A stretch of DNA of 64,000 bases from Anisus vortex (Eukaryota > Mollusca > Gastropoda > Planorbidae), in the NCBI GenBank assembly GCA_949126835.1, contig OX421495.1, forward strand, positions 17,881,079 to 17,945,078, given 5' to 3'. The position numbers and the translations under genes were made by a program. The notes beneath the pieces are model-generated. The model searched no databases and was not told the DNA's origin. It worked only from the letters and a program-made list of their open reading frames with translations. This document shows, piece after piece, positions 46,311 to 58,614 of the stretch; position 1 is the stretch's first letter, and each line of letters opens with the position of its first letter.

Positions 46311-46501
46311 ATGGGGCAAGGTGGCTGAAGGTCCTGAGTTCGAATCCTGGTATATCCGACTCTGATGGGTACTTGACATCAGTTGGGGTAAAGTAAAGCT
46401 CGGCTGGGCATTGTGCTGGCCACAGATCCCCGTGAAGCAGAAACTGGTGAACGCTGCTTCACCGGCCCTATGATTAATTTGGTCCGACGGGTACTTTACT
46501 T
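46311..46501 (+). mobile_element. tRNA-headed SINE, internally deleted
   Basis: GGCAAGGTGGCTGAAGGTCC, GAGTTCGAATCCTGG, then CTCTGATGGGTAC, GGGGTAAAGTAAAGC and TTTGGTCCGACGGGTACTTT. The box A-box B interval and part of the body are shortened. Confidence 0.85.
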
Positions 46502-46739
46502 TTCTCACCTGTAAACTTTAAAAAAGAAGACTGTCTATAAATTGTTTTCTCTACATGGTGGCCCAGTAATATTTCTATTGAAAATGCTAGTCTACAGAAA
46601 AACACATATAATAGATACATTTCCACATAGTTTCTTAGACTAGTAATTTAAGGGCTAACGTTTAAACTATGGTTTTAAATATGAAACAAATTAGGAGAAT
46701 AATCTGACAAAGATTTTAAACATTCCCCTTTATTTTGCG

Positions 46740-47105
46740 ACCCTGGTTTCTCTCTGACGACCATTGGCCTGAGAGCCTTCTCAATATCCAGTCCGAAGGT
46801 GTGGAACCTATTTCCAATTCAACTCAAGCGATGAACAAGCTCCAAAGATACTTTCAAAAAGAACTTAAAAACACATTATTTCAATATCTACCTTAGATGC
46901 TTTGAACCATATTGTCTTATCGATATGTTAGGTCGGTTAATGCGTCATTTATTGAATTTGTCCTATGTTTGTAAAGTTTTAAATCATCAATTAGCTTTAT
47001 ATTTCTTAGCCTAGAGATTATATCCGTGATCTTAGTTGTACGCTAAGTGCGCTCTGAGCTTGCATTATGTTTGTTGGTAGCGCTATACAAATATTATTAT
47101 TTCTG
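46740..47105 (+). pseudogene. CR1/L2-like LINE 3' end
   Basis: A decayed frame reads roughly SPKVWNLFPIQL and then KDTFKKNLKTHYFN. This matches the usual C-terminal pattern PxxWNxLPxxL...FKxxLKTHLF of CR1/L2-group LINEs. The 3' UTR has TTAGCTTTATATTTCTTAGC, CTAAGTGCGCTCTGAG and ends GCGCTATACAAATATTATTA, a typical tail. A second copy is at 48345-48755. Confidence 0.7.
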
Positions 47106-47261
47106 CTTTTACGGTCTGGTACCGACTATTAGGAAGCTGATGGTCTGAGTTAGTTTGTAAAACTTTTGCATGCAATTTAGTTAACTTTTGTGAGTTCTGC
47201 GTTAGTTAACAATGGCCCATTCTAAGTTATAATAAATAATGCAAAGACTACGTGAAGGATA

Positions 47262-47335
47262 CAATTGATAGATAGATAGATAGATAAAAAGACGTATATA
47301 AATATATGGATATATATAGATATATAGATAGATAA

Positions 47336-47366
<31 letters not shown>

Positions 47367-47420
47367 AATAGATAGATAGATAAGCATACCGACAGAGAAA
47401 CGGAAAGATAGATAGAGAAA
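47262..47420. repeat. (GATA)n microsatellite
   Basis: Interrupted GATA/AATA repeats. Minus-strand frames of I/Y/L/S are artefacts. Confidence 0.97.
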
Positions 47421-48344
47421 CAGATGTACAAATCGCAATGACAGCTGATAATGTAAATGATAGATACGTAGATATGTAGGTAAATAGATAGGTACGTTGT
47501 CTGTTTGAAAGGTAGGCATATAGAGGTAAGGTAGAATAGGTATTTAGATAGGTAGTAAGATAAGTGGGCTAGTAATGTTTAGCGGTAGGTTGGTAGGTAT
47601 GTAGGTATGTGGGTAGGTAGCTAGGTAGATTAAGTAGGTATGGTATATAGGTACATTGTTTGGTAAATACCTACTGATACCCACATACACATTCAGATAG
47701 ATAAATTGAGATTTAGTTTAACAACTCTTGCTCACGAAGAAACTGCCACCTTCTGTTGACTGATCTCCTGTTTACTACATATACAACTAAATATAAAACT
47801 ACAGAAACTATAAAAAGTAAAAAAATCAATACATTTCTCCATCTAAGTATATCTTGAAATTGAATAGTCACTATTTTCGTCCACTATTGTTTCTAAAATT
47901 ATTTAATGCCAGTATATATATAAATGTATTTTTAGAGAGTCGTGATTTAAAAAAAACAATCTACCTTTTTGTTTATCAAAACTTTTAAATATTTTTATAG
48001 TTACTCTCTGCTCCAGCCAAGGAAATTTTTGGTGCTCGTTATGAGCGCTTCATCAAAGGATGCCTTTATGGGTGGCAACAAGGGCAACCCCTCCAGGCCG
48101 CGCATTAGCGGGGTATTGAAGAAAAGAAGGGGTGGGATTGCGATGTGAGATTTGATCGACTCCAGCGGGCTCAACAGAAATTGAATCTTCATTATGAAAA
48201 TAAACCAGACATGTTTTTTTTTTGTTTTTGTTTTTCACTACAATGTTAATAAACTCTTTAATAATATTGATTAATATTGTTCTAGTGTTGTACCTAGTAG
48301 CAAGATAGTGTTTCGCTTTCTTTGCTATTTTCTTGGTTCAAAGT
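47421..48344. other. Intergenic DNA with GGTAG/TAGGTA-rich stretch
   Basis: From 47520 to 47660, TAGGTA and GTAGGT phrases recur loosely. Nothing was recognised from 47700 to 48344. Confidence 0.45.
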
Positions 48345-48755
48345 TCTGAGTCATCTTGCATGATCATCAACCTTCTCTCCTTCACTGGATATTTGATGAA
48401 GTCGGGGTCTCCAAGTATGGACTCTAATTCCCATCCAACTCAAGCGAACAAGTTCTATCTATCGTCACTTTTAAAGAGAAAATGAACAACACATTATTTT
48501 ATTATATACCTTCGTTAAACATTTGTATTTTTTTAGATCCCAACTGTTTTACTTTGATATTAATTCGGTTGATGCTACATTTATTTGCTTATCGTATGTT
48601 CGTAAAGTTTTAAATTATTAATTAGCTTCATATTTTTCAGCCTAGAGATTTATATCCGTGTTTCTAGTAGTTTGTTCCTCAATGTTTAGTGCGCTCTGAA
48701 CTTACATTATGTTTGTTGGCAGCACTCTACAAATATAATTAAATTATTAATATTT
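48345..48755 (+). pseudogene. CR1/L2-like LINE 3' end, second copy
   Basis: It shares with 46740-47105 the phrases CCATCCAACTCAAGCGA-like, GTAAAGTTTTAAAT, TTAGCTTCATATTTTTCAGC, AGTGCGCTCTGAACTT and AGCACTCTACAAATATAATT. It is more diverged and no continuous frame remains. Confidence 0.7.
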
Positions 48756-49219
48756 TTAATAGCCTTGCATTCAGTCACTTTTACTATTCTCATTAATACC
48801 AACAAGTATTTTTAGCAAAATGTATAAATAAAGAAATAAGCTCAAGATGAAATTAATATGTATAAGTTGGACAAGAGCATCGAGAGCAGGAACTCAGTTA
48901 GACGTCGGACCCTACAAGGAAAAAAATTAATAATTAGAGTACCGGTATTTAGAGTTCAGATTAATTATATTGGTTCGCCCAAAATGGGTTAACATGAAAA
49001 TCATGCTTTTGCACGAGGGATACAAAGAAAAAGTTAAATTTTAGATTTTACAGCGAGCTCTAAACTTGATTTTCATGGGGGGACGTCACAATTTAATTAA
49101 ATATTTCGGAGGTCATTGCTTCCGTCTTACTCCTTTGACTCTATTGGACGGTGAAGGGTAACCGGTAACTGTTTAGTGCACTTTTAAACTTAGGAACTGT
49201 GGTATATAAATAGAAATGT
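48756..49219. other. AT-rich intergenic DNA
   Basis: Nothing recognised. Confidence 0.4.
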
Positions 49220-49239
49220 GTGCATGGCAACGATAGGGT

Positions 49240-49575
49240 GAGAGGCCTTCAAGTCAGTCGTACCTCCAGTGAACTACCCACTGGGGTGAGAGGCCTTCAA
49301 GTCAGTCGTACCTCCAGTGAACTACCCACTGGGGTGAGTCGTACCTCCAGTGAACTACCCACTGGGGTGAGTCGTACCTCCAGTGAACTACCCACTGGGG
49401 TGAGTCGTACCTCCAGTGAACTACCCACTGGGGTGAGTCGTACCTCCAGTGAACTACCCACTGGGGTGAGTCATACCTCCAGTGAACTACCCACTGGGGT
49501 GAGTCATACCTCCAGTGAACTACCCACTGGGGTGAGTCGTACCTCCAGTGAACTACCCACTGGGGTGAGTCATTC
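49240..49575. repeat. 33 bp minisatellite, about nine copies
   Basis: The unit is GTCGTACCTCCAGTG plus AACTACCCACTGGGGTGA. The first two units carry an extra 15 bp (GAGGCCTTCAAGTCA type). Because 33 is a multiple of three, both strands stay open: forward as an 11-residue repeat SRTSSELPTGV (frame 49220-49642), reverse as RYDSPQWVVHW. No evidence of a gene around it. Confidence 0.95.
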
Positions 49576-49659
49576 AAAGCCTATCCCATATGTCGCCATA
49601 GAGGCTATAGCGGTTTTAGTGTGTTCAATGGACAAGTCGTAATGATTAAGCATGCAAGT

Positions 49660-51200
49660 CATTGAGTTAGTAAATTGGCGAATTGATTTACCAATGCGGT
49701 TATGCAAAGACGTACCAGATGTGTAAGATTAAATATTTGTAGAGAGTACCAGGTGACCTAGTGTGCAAATATTGGTCAACATGTGGTAGTGTCCGGAAAT
49801 TATTTTTTTATTAATGGGTTAGTAAGTTAATTAGTCAATTAACCAGTAAAAAAAAATTGATAATTTTTTAATAAGTACTTATGTGATTAGATCAGAGAGT
49901 TAGATCATCTTTACATCTAAATCAATATTAGCTTATTATTATATTAGTAATTTATTTAATACAAACTAAAACTGTTATTCGCTGAACTACGTGTTCGAGT
50001 CAGTTATCCCGTAAGCTAGTCAATTTAGTCGGTTCAGTTCCTTTATTAAATAGGGAACTGATTATTGAATGTTTCACTGAATCAATGACTCGTTCAATCT
50101 ATGACCACCTATTACTATTGAGTGAACGATACTGGAATGATTCCATCAAAGAGTGCGATTCACTTAAGACTCGTAGACAAACTTTAAATGAAAAACCAAT
50201 TCACAGAAACTGAAACGAACATAATAACATCTCAACATTGTTACAATCAATACAATGTAGTGTTTAACTGCCATCATTTCAGCGCTACCTTTAAAGATCA
50301 TCCCAAAACATCAACGTCTTCAATATCATCTCCGCCTTGGACACTAAATACGTTTGTACTTCTTGCTTTTTTTTTTGTTACGTAATGTTCTAACTATTTC
50401 AAAAAAAATTTTGTTCGGTAACCAAGAAAGACAACTCATGTTGATTACCATTGATTTCTGTCTACTTGATGTCCTTTTCCTGGTTAGACCAGTTCTTTCT
50501 TTTTATTTTTTCTCCAGTGGACAGCATTGGTCATGACGGCGTTGTAAATAGTAACCTATCAAAATGTCAATAATTGTTGACATTTTCAGACGACAGACCA
50601 TCCACTAGGGAAATGGCCGTTACTCTGAAGATCTAACCTTCGAGGAGCTCTTCGACCACTTTCTAGGGTTATCCGGGTTGCTATTTCTAAACAGTTGCTG
50701 CGTTAGTTCTTAACAAATGTCTTTTTCATTTTGCTATTCCTTTTCTTTCATTTAATTGTGGGATATTTCCTCCCATCCAACGTGGAAGCCCGCAGAAAGC
50801 ACTCGACGCACGGCTCACTGTCTGAACCACAAAAGATGAATGTATTAACACAGTTTATATATATATATAAATATTTTTTTTCCCTCGAACTAATAAGCAA
50901 AGTCTGGTCACATTTTTGATTGGAGATTAGCGATTTCATTCTGTGGGCGTGAGCGCTGAGAATCAAAGATTAAAGACTAGGACTAGGATTACTGAAATGT
51001 TGATTGTGATATTTCTTAGAAATAATCTTATTATTATAAGGTTTTATTTCATGTTTCTGGTTGGAAATAAAAGTTAAATCAATATATTCAATATATAGTT
51101 TGGGTGACCGTGATTGACCTTGATTATATTGTTATCTTCGTCTTTGGGTGTACCGATTTTCTTTCATAATTTAAAAACAGTCTTATGGAGTTATATAATG
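49660..51200. other. AT-rich intergenic DNA, nothing recognised
   Basis: No repeat family, RNA or convincing frame seen. Confidence 0.4.
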
Positions 51201-51275
51201 CAAGACTAGACTCGGAACACAAATGAGCGTAGGGCGCAATAATCTTCTTGATAGAAGGAACGTCCTTGATATATA
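51201..51275 (+). repeat. Dispersed repeat scrap
   Basis: ACTAGACTCGG, ATGAGCGTAGGGCGCAATAA and AGAAGGAACGTCC match the repeat seen at 21775-22150 and 23180-23270. Confidence 0.6.
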
Positions 51276-51367
51276 AGATATGATACGAACTTAAATCTAT
51301 CTATTTTAATCAATGAATGATATTTCGATTTTTTTTTTTTACATTCAGTTTAGTCTCTAATGCTAGA

Positions 51368-51630
51368 TGGGGAAGCATGGCCGAGCGGCAGAGCTTTCGC
51401 CTGGCGTACCGCCCGGGTTCGAATCCTGGTGAAGGCTAGAATTTGTTTCCGGGTCAGGCGGGTGTCCCTGGGTCTCCCCCAGCTCTGATAGGTACCTGAC
51501 TTTAGTTAGAGTAAAGTATAGGCGGCTACTATTAGAGTATAGTATATTTGTGGTGGCCACACAATCCCCCTACTATGTCGCGGCCACAGAAACTGGTTCT
51601 CTTGGATTGAGTTGGTCGGACTAGATACTA
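51368..51630 (+). mobile_element. tRNA-headed SINE, full length
   Basis: AGCATGGCCGAGCGGCAGAG (box A) and GGGTTCGAATCCTGGTGAAG (box B), then CCCAGCTCTGATAGGTACC, GTGGCCACACAATCCCC and GGTCGGACTAGATACTAG. Confidence 0.88.
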
Positions 51631-51677
51631 GAGCACTAGTGAGAATGATTTTACAAGTTTAATTATGTGGGCTACAC

Positions 51678-51780
51678 CAGGGGTCGGCAACCTTTTGCTA
51701 TTGGTGTGCCGTACTAGGATTTCTAAATCATTCAGTGTGCCAACGTGAAAGTAAACCTGCTCTACTATATGTATATTTTT
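51678..51780 (+). mobile_element. hAT-type terminus, 5' fragment
   Basis: CAGGGGTCGGCAACCTTTT is the classic end of many hAT elements. The next bases (GTGTGCCG, CAGTGTGCCAACGTG) also fit. I found no matching right terminus downstream, so this is a truncated copy or its end has decayed. Confidence 0.6.
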
Positions 51781-52129
51781 TATAAGACAATTTTGTTAGC
51801 GCCGTAGCAAGACCAACGCCAAAAGCAATGGAGCTTCATAGAGCAAATCGTTAAAGCGTTTTATATTTAATTTAAAAAAAAAACGTGTATGTGATACTCT
51901 TTTGTTTTTTTGTTTTTGTTGGATTTAGGACTATAGTAAAAAAAAAAATACAAACATTTATTATACAAAATTTGACATTGAAGGTTAGAGTTTAATAAAA
52001 AAATAGTTGACAAAAAATAGGTCTAATTTAAACACCAGATATTTGCTCATTATATTTTGATCTAGCAAACAGAGATTTCCTTTACATTTTTTTCGACAAA
52101 TTTAATGAGACTTAATCATAGTTAAGCAG

Positions 52130-52470
52130 ATTTGATACGTAGTAATCATACAAACTGAGTAGTTAATGTAGTGTTTAAAAATGTAAATATAAGTTATTCA
52201 GTCTTATAATATTTATATAATTTTCAACTACTTTTTATAGTTTCATAATTTTAAGGTTAGACTATACATTGTAAGCTATTTCTTTTCAAAAAAAGAAAAT
52301 ATGAAAACATTTTAACGTAAAGAAAATGGGCTAATTACCTCCCTTTAAATGAAATTTCCCAAATTAATTTTGATTTTAGTGATGACAAACAAGTCATGTT
52401 TTGTCATATAACTAATATTACTTGCAAGTCATTCTTGTTATTACTAATCTAACATCATGGTATTCATTTC
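52130..52470 (+). repeat. Dispersed repeat, copy A
   Basis: GTAGTAATCATACAAACTGA, GTAGTTAATGTAGTGTTTA and GCTAATTACCTCCCTTTA recur in the same order at 56885-57390. Confidence 0.8.
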
Positions 52471-52500
52471 AAGATGTAATTAGAGGCAGGGGCGAAACCA

Positions 52501-52540
52501 CAGGGGGGGGGGGGGGAGCTAAGCCCCCCCCCCCCCCCCC
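52501..52540. repeat. G-run/C-run inverted repeat
   Basis: A G-run of about 14 is followed by AGCTAAG and a C-run of about 16. It can fold as a GC-only hairpin and each strand has quadruplex or i-motif potential. Run lengths in assemblies are unreliable. Confidence 0.85.
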
Positions 52541-52943
52541 CGATGGAATTAAAAAAAATATATTTTTCAACAGATTTTTTTTTAAATATGTACTAAATTC
52601 GCTTAAGATATGGTAAAAATTTTGTCACATACAAACACACACAGAAAGCACACCACACCTACTATAACACATTACCTGAGAGTTTAGGTCATGCGCTACC
52701 AATGAGATGTACCTGCCACTCTTTTATTGAGAGAAAAACAATAACACAAATCATATTAGATCTCTAGGCCAATGTGCGGATCGTTTATTTATTTTCTTTG
52801 AAGAATAATAATTCCTGTTTGTGCTAAAGCTATAATTTTAGCCAGTTTAAATAATTTCAATTAAAGTTACAATATAATTATAGAATATGTTGTTTTCCTT
52901 ATAGTAATATTTTAGTAATAAATTGTATCTGCTACTTACAATT

Positions 52944-53176
52944 GGGGTACGGTAGCCTCAGCAACGCGTTGGACTAGTGTACTGAAGGTCCTGGGTTCGA
53001 ATCCTGGCGAAGGCTAGGATTTAAACGAGTCTGGAGGGTGTCCCTGAGTCTACCCAGCTCTGACCTGACTTTAGTTGGGGTACAGTAAAGGCGGCTGGGC
53101 ATTGTGCTGGCCACAGAAACTAGTGAAAGCTGCTTCACCGGCCCCATGGATGAATTGGGTCCAACTGGATACTTTA
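52944..53176 (+). mobile_element. tRNA-headed SINE
   Basis: GGGTTCGAATCCTGGCGAAG (box B), AGTCTACCCAGCTCTGACC, GGTACAGTAAAGGCGGC, TGTGCTGGCCACAG and the end GGTCCAACTGGATACTTTAC. The box A half is shortened. Confidence 0.85.
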
Positions 53177-54870
53177 CTCACTATCTTACAATGAGTCAAA
53201 CATAGTACATTAACAATTGACCATTGAGTCGCCTTGAGTGCTTTGCAGTACTTGTGATAGTAGCCCACTTTCACATTTTCTCATCAAGCAAATCAAGTCC
53301 TAGGCCTACTACTGTTCTTTTTTTGTACAATATCTGTTTTGTTTGTGTGTTTTTTTTTAATTATATTGCTGCTTTTATATAAAGTTATTTACGTTTCATT
53401 CAGCTTGTTTAAGTCATTAGATTTCTATTTAAATCAAGTTTTAAGTTGATCCACAGAGCGTTGCTATTTTAAAAGAAATAAATATTTGAAAGGTTTTGCT
53501 TAAGAAATATTGATATCATCCAAAGGGTTATTCTCTAAATTTAAATCAATTAAGGGAGGTAAAGGCAGCAGCGGATTTCCTGGTCACACGAATTCCTTTG
53601 GATATTTTTAACACAAAATAATTTGGCGAAGTCCGGTTTATATAACCGTGTAAAGCGAAGTGACTTAAATAAATTATAAACGATAAAATGTACTTTTAAA
53701 ATATTACAAATGTAAATAACTTTATAAATAGAGTTAAATTATATTGTGCACACAAATATGAGAGAAAAACACTTAAATTTTACATTGCAATAATTATATA
53801 GAATGCACTTTTTTTACATGGACAAACATTGTAAGCTAAATCACAATAAGTACACTACATTTCACTTTAAAAAAATATTATTTTTTTTTTTAGTGAAAAA
53901 CAACATGTAAATAAATTAACTTTTTCTCAATATGTATGATCTGGTTCAAAATCACTAAACCTCTTTAGAATCTCTATGACTGGCTGTCAATTACAAAGAC
54001 AACAACATTAAAAAAAAGTGGTATATTGATGCGAATCTATTTATCAAATCAAGAAATCACAAAACACCAGGTTGACTCGGTGCACCTTAAAAATGGCTGC
54101 CAAGGGAAGAGAAATCAACGCAGTAGAGAGAGAAGAAACAAAAAATATATAAAAACGGTGTTTGTGGCAACATTCATTTTCCATCTTTTTTTACATCCCC
54201 AGATAAACATTATTTCAGATTTCCTTTTTAAAACTTAGATGCATACATAAATATCAATTTGAGTAAATGTTGAATTATACGTTCTGATGATTTCTTCATT
54301 ATGTACACAAATAAAGCAGAAATAAAAATCCGGAACACAAATATGAGTTTTGGGAATTTCCAATTATTTTAAGCTAACATTGACCTGTTTCCCTTTTAAT
54401 GACATAATTTATGTCCAGTGCAAAGGTGGAATGATTAGGTCAATTGGTGTATATTTGTTTAAGTGTTGTTGTTGTTTAAAAAAAAAATGTTTTATTTGGA
54501 TCAATGCTCAAGAGAGTTCAATGTTAACATTTTGAAATGCCATTTATTTAATGGATGAAGACGAGGAACGAGAGTCAAAGAGCCTCATGTCGTGTATTAA
54601 TTTCAGAGATTATTGTATGCAAAATGAACACAGCAGAGCATGGCACATATATGCACGCAAGCAGCTGATACATTATACATCAACAAATTATATATGTGAA
54701 CACATACATCTTCATTAGTGCATAGCATATATGTAATATATATGTAATAATATATATATATATTCTTAGAAATTAGAGTTACAAAAAAAATAACATAAGA
54801 ATAACAAAATGTTTGTTCATATGCAAGGACAAATTTGCATTCTGTCAGGATGTGTTTACGATTAGGACAT
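53177..54870. other. AT-rich intergenic DNA, nothing recognised
   Basis: The frame at 54026-54238 is unrecognised. Confidence 0.4.
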
Positions 54871-54879
54871 CAACCTGGC

Positions 54880-55837
54880 AGAAGTTGGGCGATGAGAGGG
54901 GTGCGGAGTCGTAGGTGAGTAGGATAGTGGTGGCAGGTCGTCGTCGGGTATGAATTACCGTGACTGGAATCGCCCTGGAATAATTATTAATTCTCTCTCT
55001 GGCTCGTTAGATATTATGACGGACACAACCAATAGTTCTAAGTAGGCAAATAAATCGTTGGTTAAGTTCAGGTGTTTATTACCATTTCAATTCTTCACTC
55101 AATGGCAAGATACATATTATACGAATTTGCACAGGCTTCAGTTAACACTCAACACATGGTACTGCTAGGTTATCCAATTCATTAGGCAAACCTAGCTGTG
55201 TTCATGAAAATACTTAGACTGACAAAATATCTATCTATACACATGCAGGCGGTATATCCTATGGAACAACTGAATAAGTCGAGGCTAGACTCGAACAACC
55301 TTCTCCACCTAACGTTTGAGCCGAAGTGTCCTAAAACTAGTTAAGCGCGCTTTCCTGAATTTTAGTCACGTGATCAGTGGTCAATTTGATTGGATAGCTA
55401 CATTAGTTTAGAATTACATATGTTCTGGTTGGCTGGTTTGCTTGCATAAAGGATTGACTATTGGGGGGGGGGGGATTTAGGAGTGGGTATACAATTAGTA
55501 CCGCCGACTTTTGCGGGGTGGGGCCCAGGGAAAAAGGGGGGGTGGGTAGACGTATACAAAGGATAAGATAATGACTTATCTCCCCTTGATGTACCTGTCT
55601 CTTGGTTCTGGTCGGGCTCAGCCCAAGGTGCTTACGTATGTGCTAGACGCTTCGCTCCAGATGTCACTACTCGAGCGGACAAAGGGTTATGCCCACGGGC
55701 GCTGAGTAGGGGACGAAAAGGGGAGATAATGAAAAGGCGTAGCAGTGGGTGGAGTTGTCTACAGGTATGCTGAGTTTAGCAAAATAAATGAGTAGTACTA
55801 TCAAAATACAACATGAATCATCATTGACAGCATAATA

Positions 55838-55880
<43 letters not shown>

Positions 55881-56440
55881 CATTAAAGAATACACACATA
55901 CACTCACACATACAAATAGTGTAATACCAATTGGCTGAATCAAGTAGCAACTCTGAATTCGGGAATGAAAAAAGGTGTAGAGAGGGTTAAAGAGAGGTGA
56001 GGAGAAGGGGTGGTTGGGGTGTTCCTATTGCATGAGAGAGAGAGAGAGGGTAATAGCTCCAGGCTACTTTTCTACTCCCTAATCTAACTCTACGCTAACC
56101 TATGTTTCTAGTTCTACACTACTTCTGCGCTATGATCTATCCATGAGTACTAATAAGGTTACGATTTAATTCCAGAATCGTGACACATTCAATCTCTTTG
56201 TCCTCGTGTGGCATTTAAGCAAGGAATGGGTATCCCGAACTAGTCCGGCAAACGCACAACTTAATTAGCATCATGCTAATTCCTTTACTCAATGACAACT
56301 CAATCTATGTGTTAGAAAGCAAGACTGTACATTGTACGGGGGACAGTTGGAGGCTTAAGGGGGGGGGGGGGGGGGGCTGACGTTCCCGAGAGGCCATTTA
56401 GGGGCCGCGAATGGCAAGTGGGCGCTACAAACGTACCTGA
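54880..56440. other. GC-shifted block, unassigned, possibly a transposon remnant
   Basis: Composition is noticeably less AT-rich than the surroundings, with G-runs near 55465-55474 and 56360-56376, an AT run at 55841-55875 and a CCAAT/E-box-like patch near 55365-55400 (GTCACGTGATC, GATTGGAT). A phrase of GAATCGTGAC type occurs near 56175, with a looser inverse near 54958. An LTR or other repeat is possible, but no paired ends or coding domain were identified. Confidence 0.3.
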
Positions 56441-56610
56441 TATAATTTGAACACCTCAGATATTTGAATCGATTAGTTTTTGGATGCAATGTGATGTAAA
56501 AGCAAGTGCTGCTAATTATCTGTAGGTCTACATATTATTATACTAAAAGGAAATAGGAATCGTAATGACTTTTTCAAGAACAAGGGGTCAGTATTAGACA
56601 AGTATCGTGT

Positions 56611-56690
56611 GCGGCCGGCTGGTGCTGTGGTTGGTTCATCGGGCTGTCAACCGACACGTCGCGGGTCCTATCCCTGCCACCGACCGATAT
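56611..56690 (+). mobile_element. tRNA-like SINE head, second family
   Basis: GGCTGGTGCTGTGGTTGG resembles box A, CTGTCAACC an anticodon loop and GCGGGTCCTATCCCTGCC a damaged box B. It is distinct from the main SINE family in the window. No body was recognised downstream. Confidence 0.4.
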
Positions 56691-56884
56691 CCCTGTACTA
56701 AAATAAACGTTAACTAAAAATAAAGCTTGATTGTCTGGTAGCGTGGACTTATACAAAGTATTGTGATGTCTTTGGGTGCCAATATTAATGATATTTTGAT
56801 CTCAGTTGTACTGAGATGTCCTTTAATGCGTTTAATACTTCTGTTACGGACGATACAGTATAGTTAAGTGGAATAGATATATAT

Positions 56885-57102
56885 GTAGTAATCATACAAA
56901 CTGGGTAGTTAATGTAATGTTTGAAAAATATACATATAAATTATTTAGTCATATAATATTAATATAATGTTCCAATATTTTTACAGTTTGATCATTTCAA
57001 AGTTAAAAATTGTAAACCATTTTTTTTATAAAAGAAAAAAAAAAACGTAACAAATTTTAGCTCAAATGAAACGAGCTAATTACCTCCCTTTAGTAATTGT
57101 TT

Positions 57103-57151
<49 letters not shown>

Positions 57152-57390
57152 GTTCTGGCCGCAGATCACCTTTACCAACACCAAACTGTATGGAAAAGAG
57201 ACAGACCTGGAAACCACCATGCAATTCACCATAGCTATAGTCCTTGTTGTTTGAATCCCTACATTAACAAATATTGAGAACGAAGAAGAAGAAGTGATGC
57301 CAAACCGGTTATGTTTTGTAATATAACAAATATTACTGACTAATTATTATTTCTTTATATAAATTTAACATTCGTAACAAGATTTATTTA
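56885..57390 (+). repeat. Dispersed repeat, copy B, split by a retrotransposon insertion
   Basis: It matches 52130-52470 on both sides of a foreign segment at about 57105-57293: GTAGTAATCATACAAACTGG and GCTAATTACCTCCCTTTA before it, GTGATGCCAAAC and ATGTTTTGTAATATAAC after it. Confidence 0.8.
57105..57293 (-). mobile_element. Poly(A)-tailed retrotransposed fragment
   Basis: On the minus strand about 145 bp of sequence ending CTGCGGCCAGAACCTT is followed by a pure A-run of about 44. Its 5' side starts with TTC repeats. It interrupts copy B of the dispersed repeat, so it is a younger insertion. The source element is not recognised. Confidence 0.65.
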
Positions 57391-58602
57391 TTATAGGATT
57401 AAAATATTTTACGTTAAACAGTTGTAAATAAAAATTTCCTGCATTAATTGTTTTGTCAATATAACGATTTTATCTTCTAGACATTAATAATTACAGAAAT
57501 TATATTAAATAAGTCTCTTATATTGCTAAATTAATACAAATAAACTTGTTTTATAATTAATTACATTTATATTTAATAAAAGAAAATCAGCATAAAAACT
57601 CGTTGAAATGTAATTAGTCTCTATCAATTAATGAACGGTCAAGTGTAGGTGACCTCTTTGTATGCTTAAAACAGCTTTCATGTACAATCAAATCTGTTCA
57701 CAGGTGTAAGTTGAACCAAACGCTGAAAGTAAAGAAGCGAATGCCAATCAGTTAAGGATAGCAGACGACTTTCTTAAGCAGCTTCCTTCCAGTTGTTTCC
57801 GCAAATGGGCACATTGGGATGCCCTTTTTTTAAATGCTTAAAATTGAACTTGCTCCATTTTAAAATGGCCAATATTCCTCCACTTATAAAAAAAGATCTA
57901 CATCTAAGAAGGTTGTAAATCAGTTAGGCTTGATGTGGTATAAAAAAATGAGTCCATCAATTTGAAAGCTTTGAGTGCTTAGATGTACTTCTGAAAAAGC
58001 CCAACTATCTATCTTAAATACTCTTTACTTATGAATGTACATGTAGTAAAAAGTTTTTAAATTGTTCTTAGGGCACGATACGTCCAGTTTTAATGCAAAT
58101 CCATTCTAGTAGTTCTTGTAAATACAAGTTCTAATCACTGAAATGTGTCAGAAACATCGGCTTCAACAGTCAGTTTTCTTCATTCAGAACCGCAAAATGT
58201 TGTTGTTGTTTTTATCATAAAAAACACCTCTTGGAAGTCTCTCCATGCCATTGAAAATTGCTCTGTGTGCCAAGTTTTACACGCGTGCCTTTGGAAGCCG
58301 ACCTCTGATTTAGAGAACATTGTGAGATTACCTTAAGAGAGCACAATTTCCTTTATAACTGGATGAGTCCACAATGAAGCTTTTAACTTAGTTTATTTGA
58401 GTAAAAACAAACTAACCCATAAAAACCAAGTTTTTTATTATACGCCCTTTCTTTGTAAACTAAGTTTAAACTGTTTACCATCATGTAATTAAATAATTTA
58501 TAAGAAATATCTTTTGTTTTAGTCTTCTTTGGTATGGTACTAAGTATTATTTTCCTATCATAATTTTTAAGGAACATTGTTTCTCAGTATTTAATGATCA
58601 CT
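57391..58602. other. AT-rich intergenic DNA, nothing recognised
   Basis: No family or gene seen; it ends at the LINE target site. Confidence 0.4.
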
Positions 58603-58614
58603 ACGGTAGTCTCT
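58603..58614. repeat. LINE target-site duplication, left copy
   Basis: ACGGTAGTCTCT, repeated exactly at 61944-61955. Confidence 0.9.

Noticed and set aside
47202..47519. Y/I/L-rich 105-residue protein
   Set aside because: GATA microsatellite read on the minus strand.
57066..57254. 62-residue protein with poly-F tract
   Set aside because: The frame is made by the poly-T tail of the retroinsertion.
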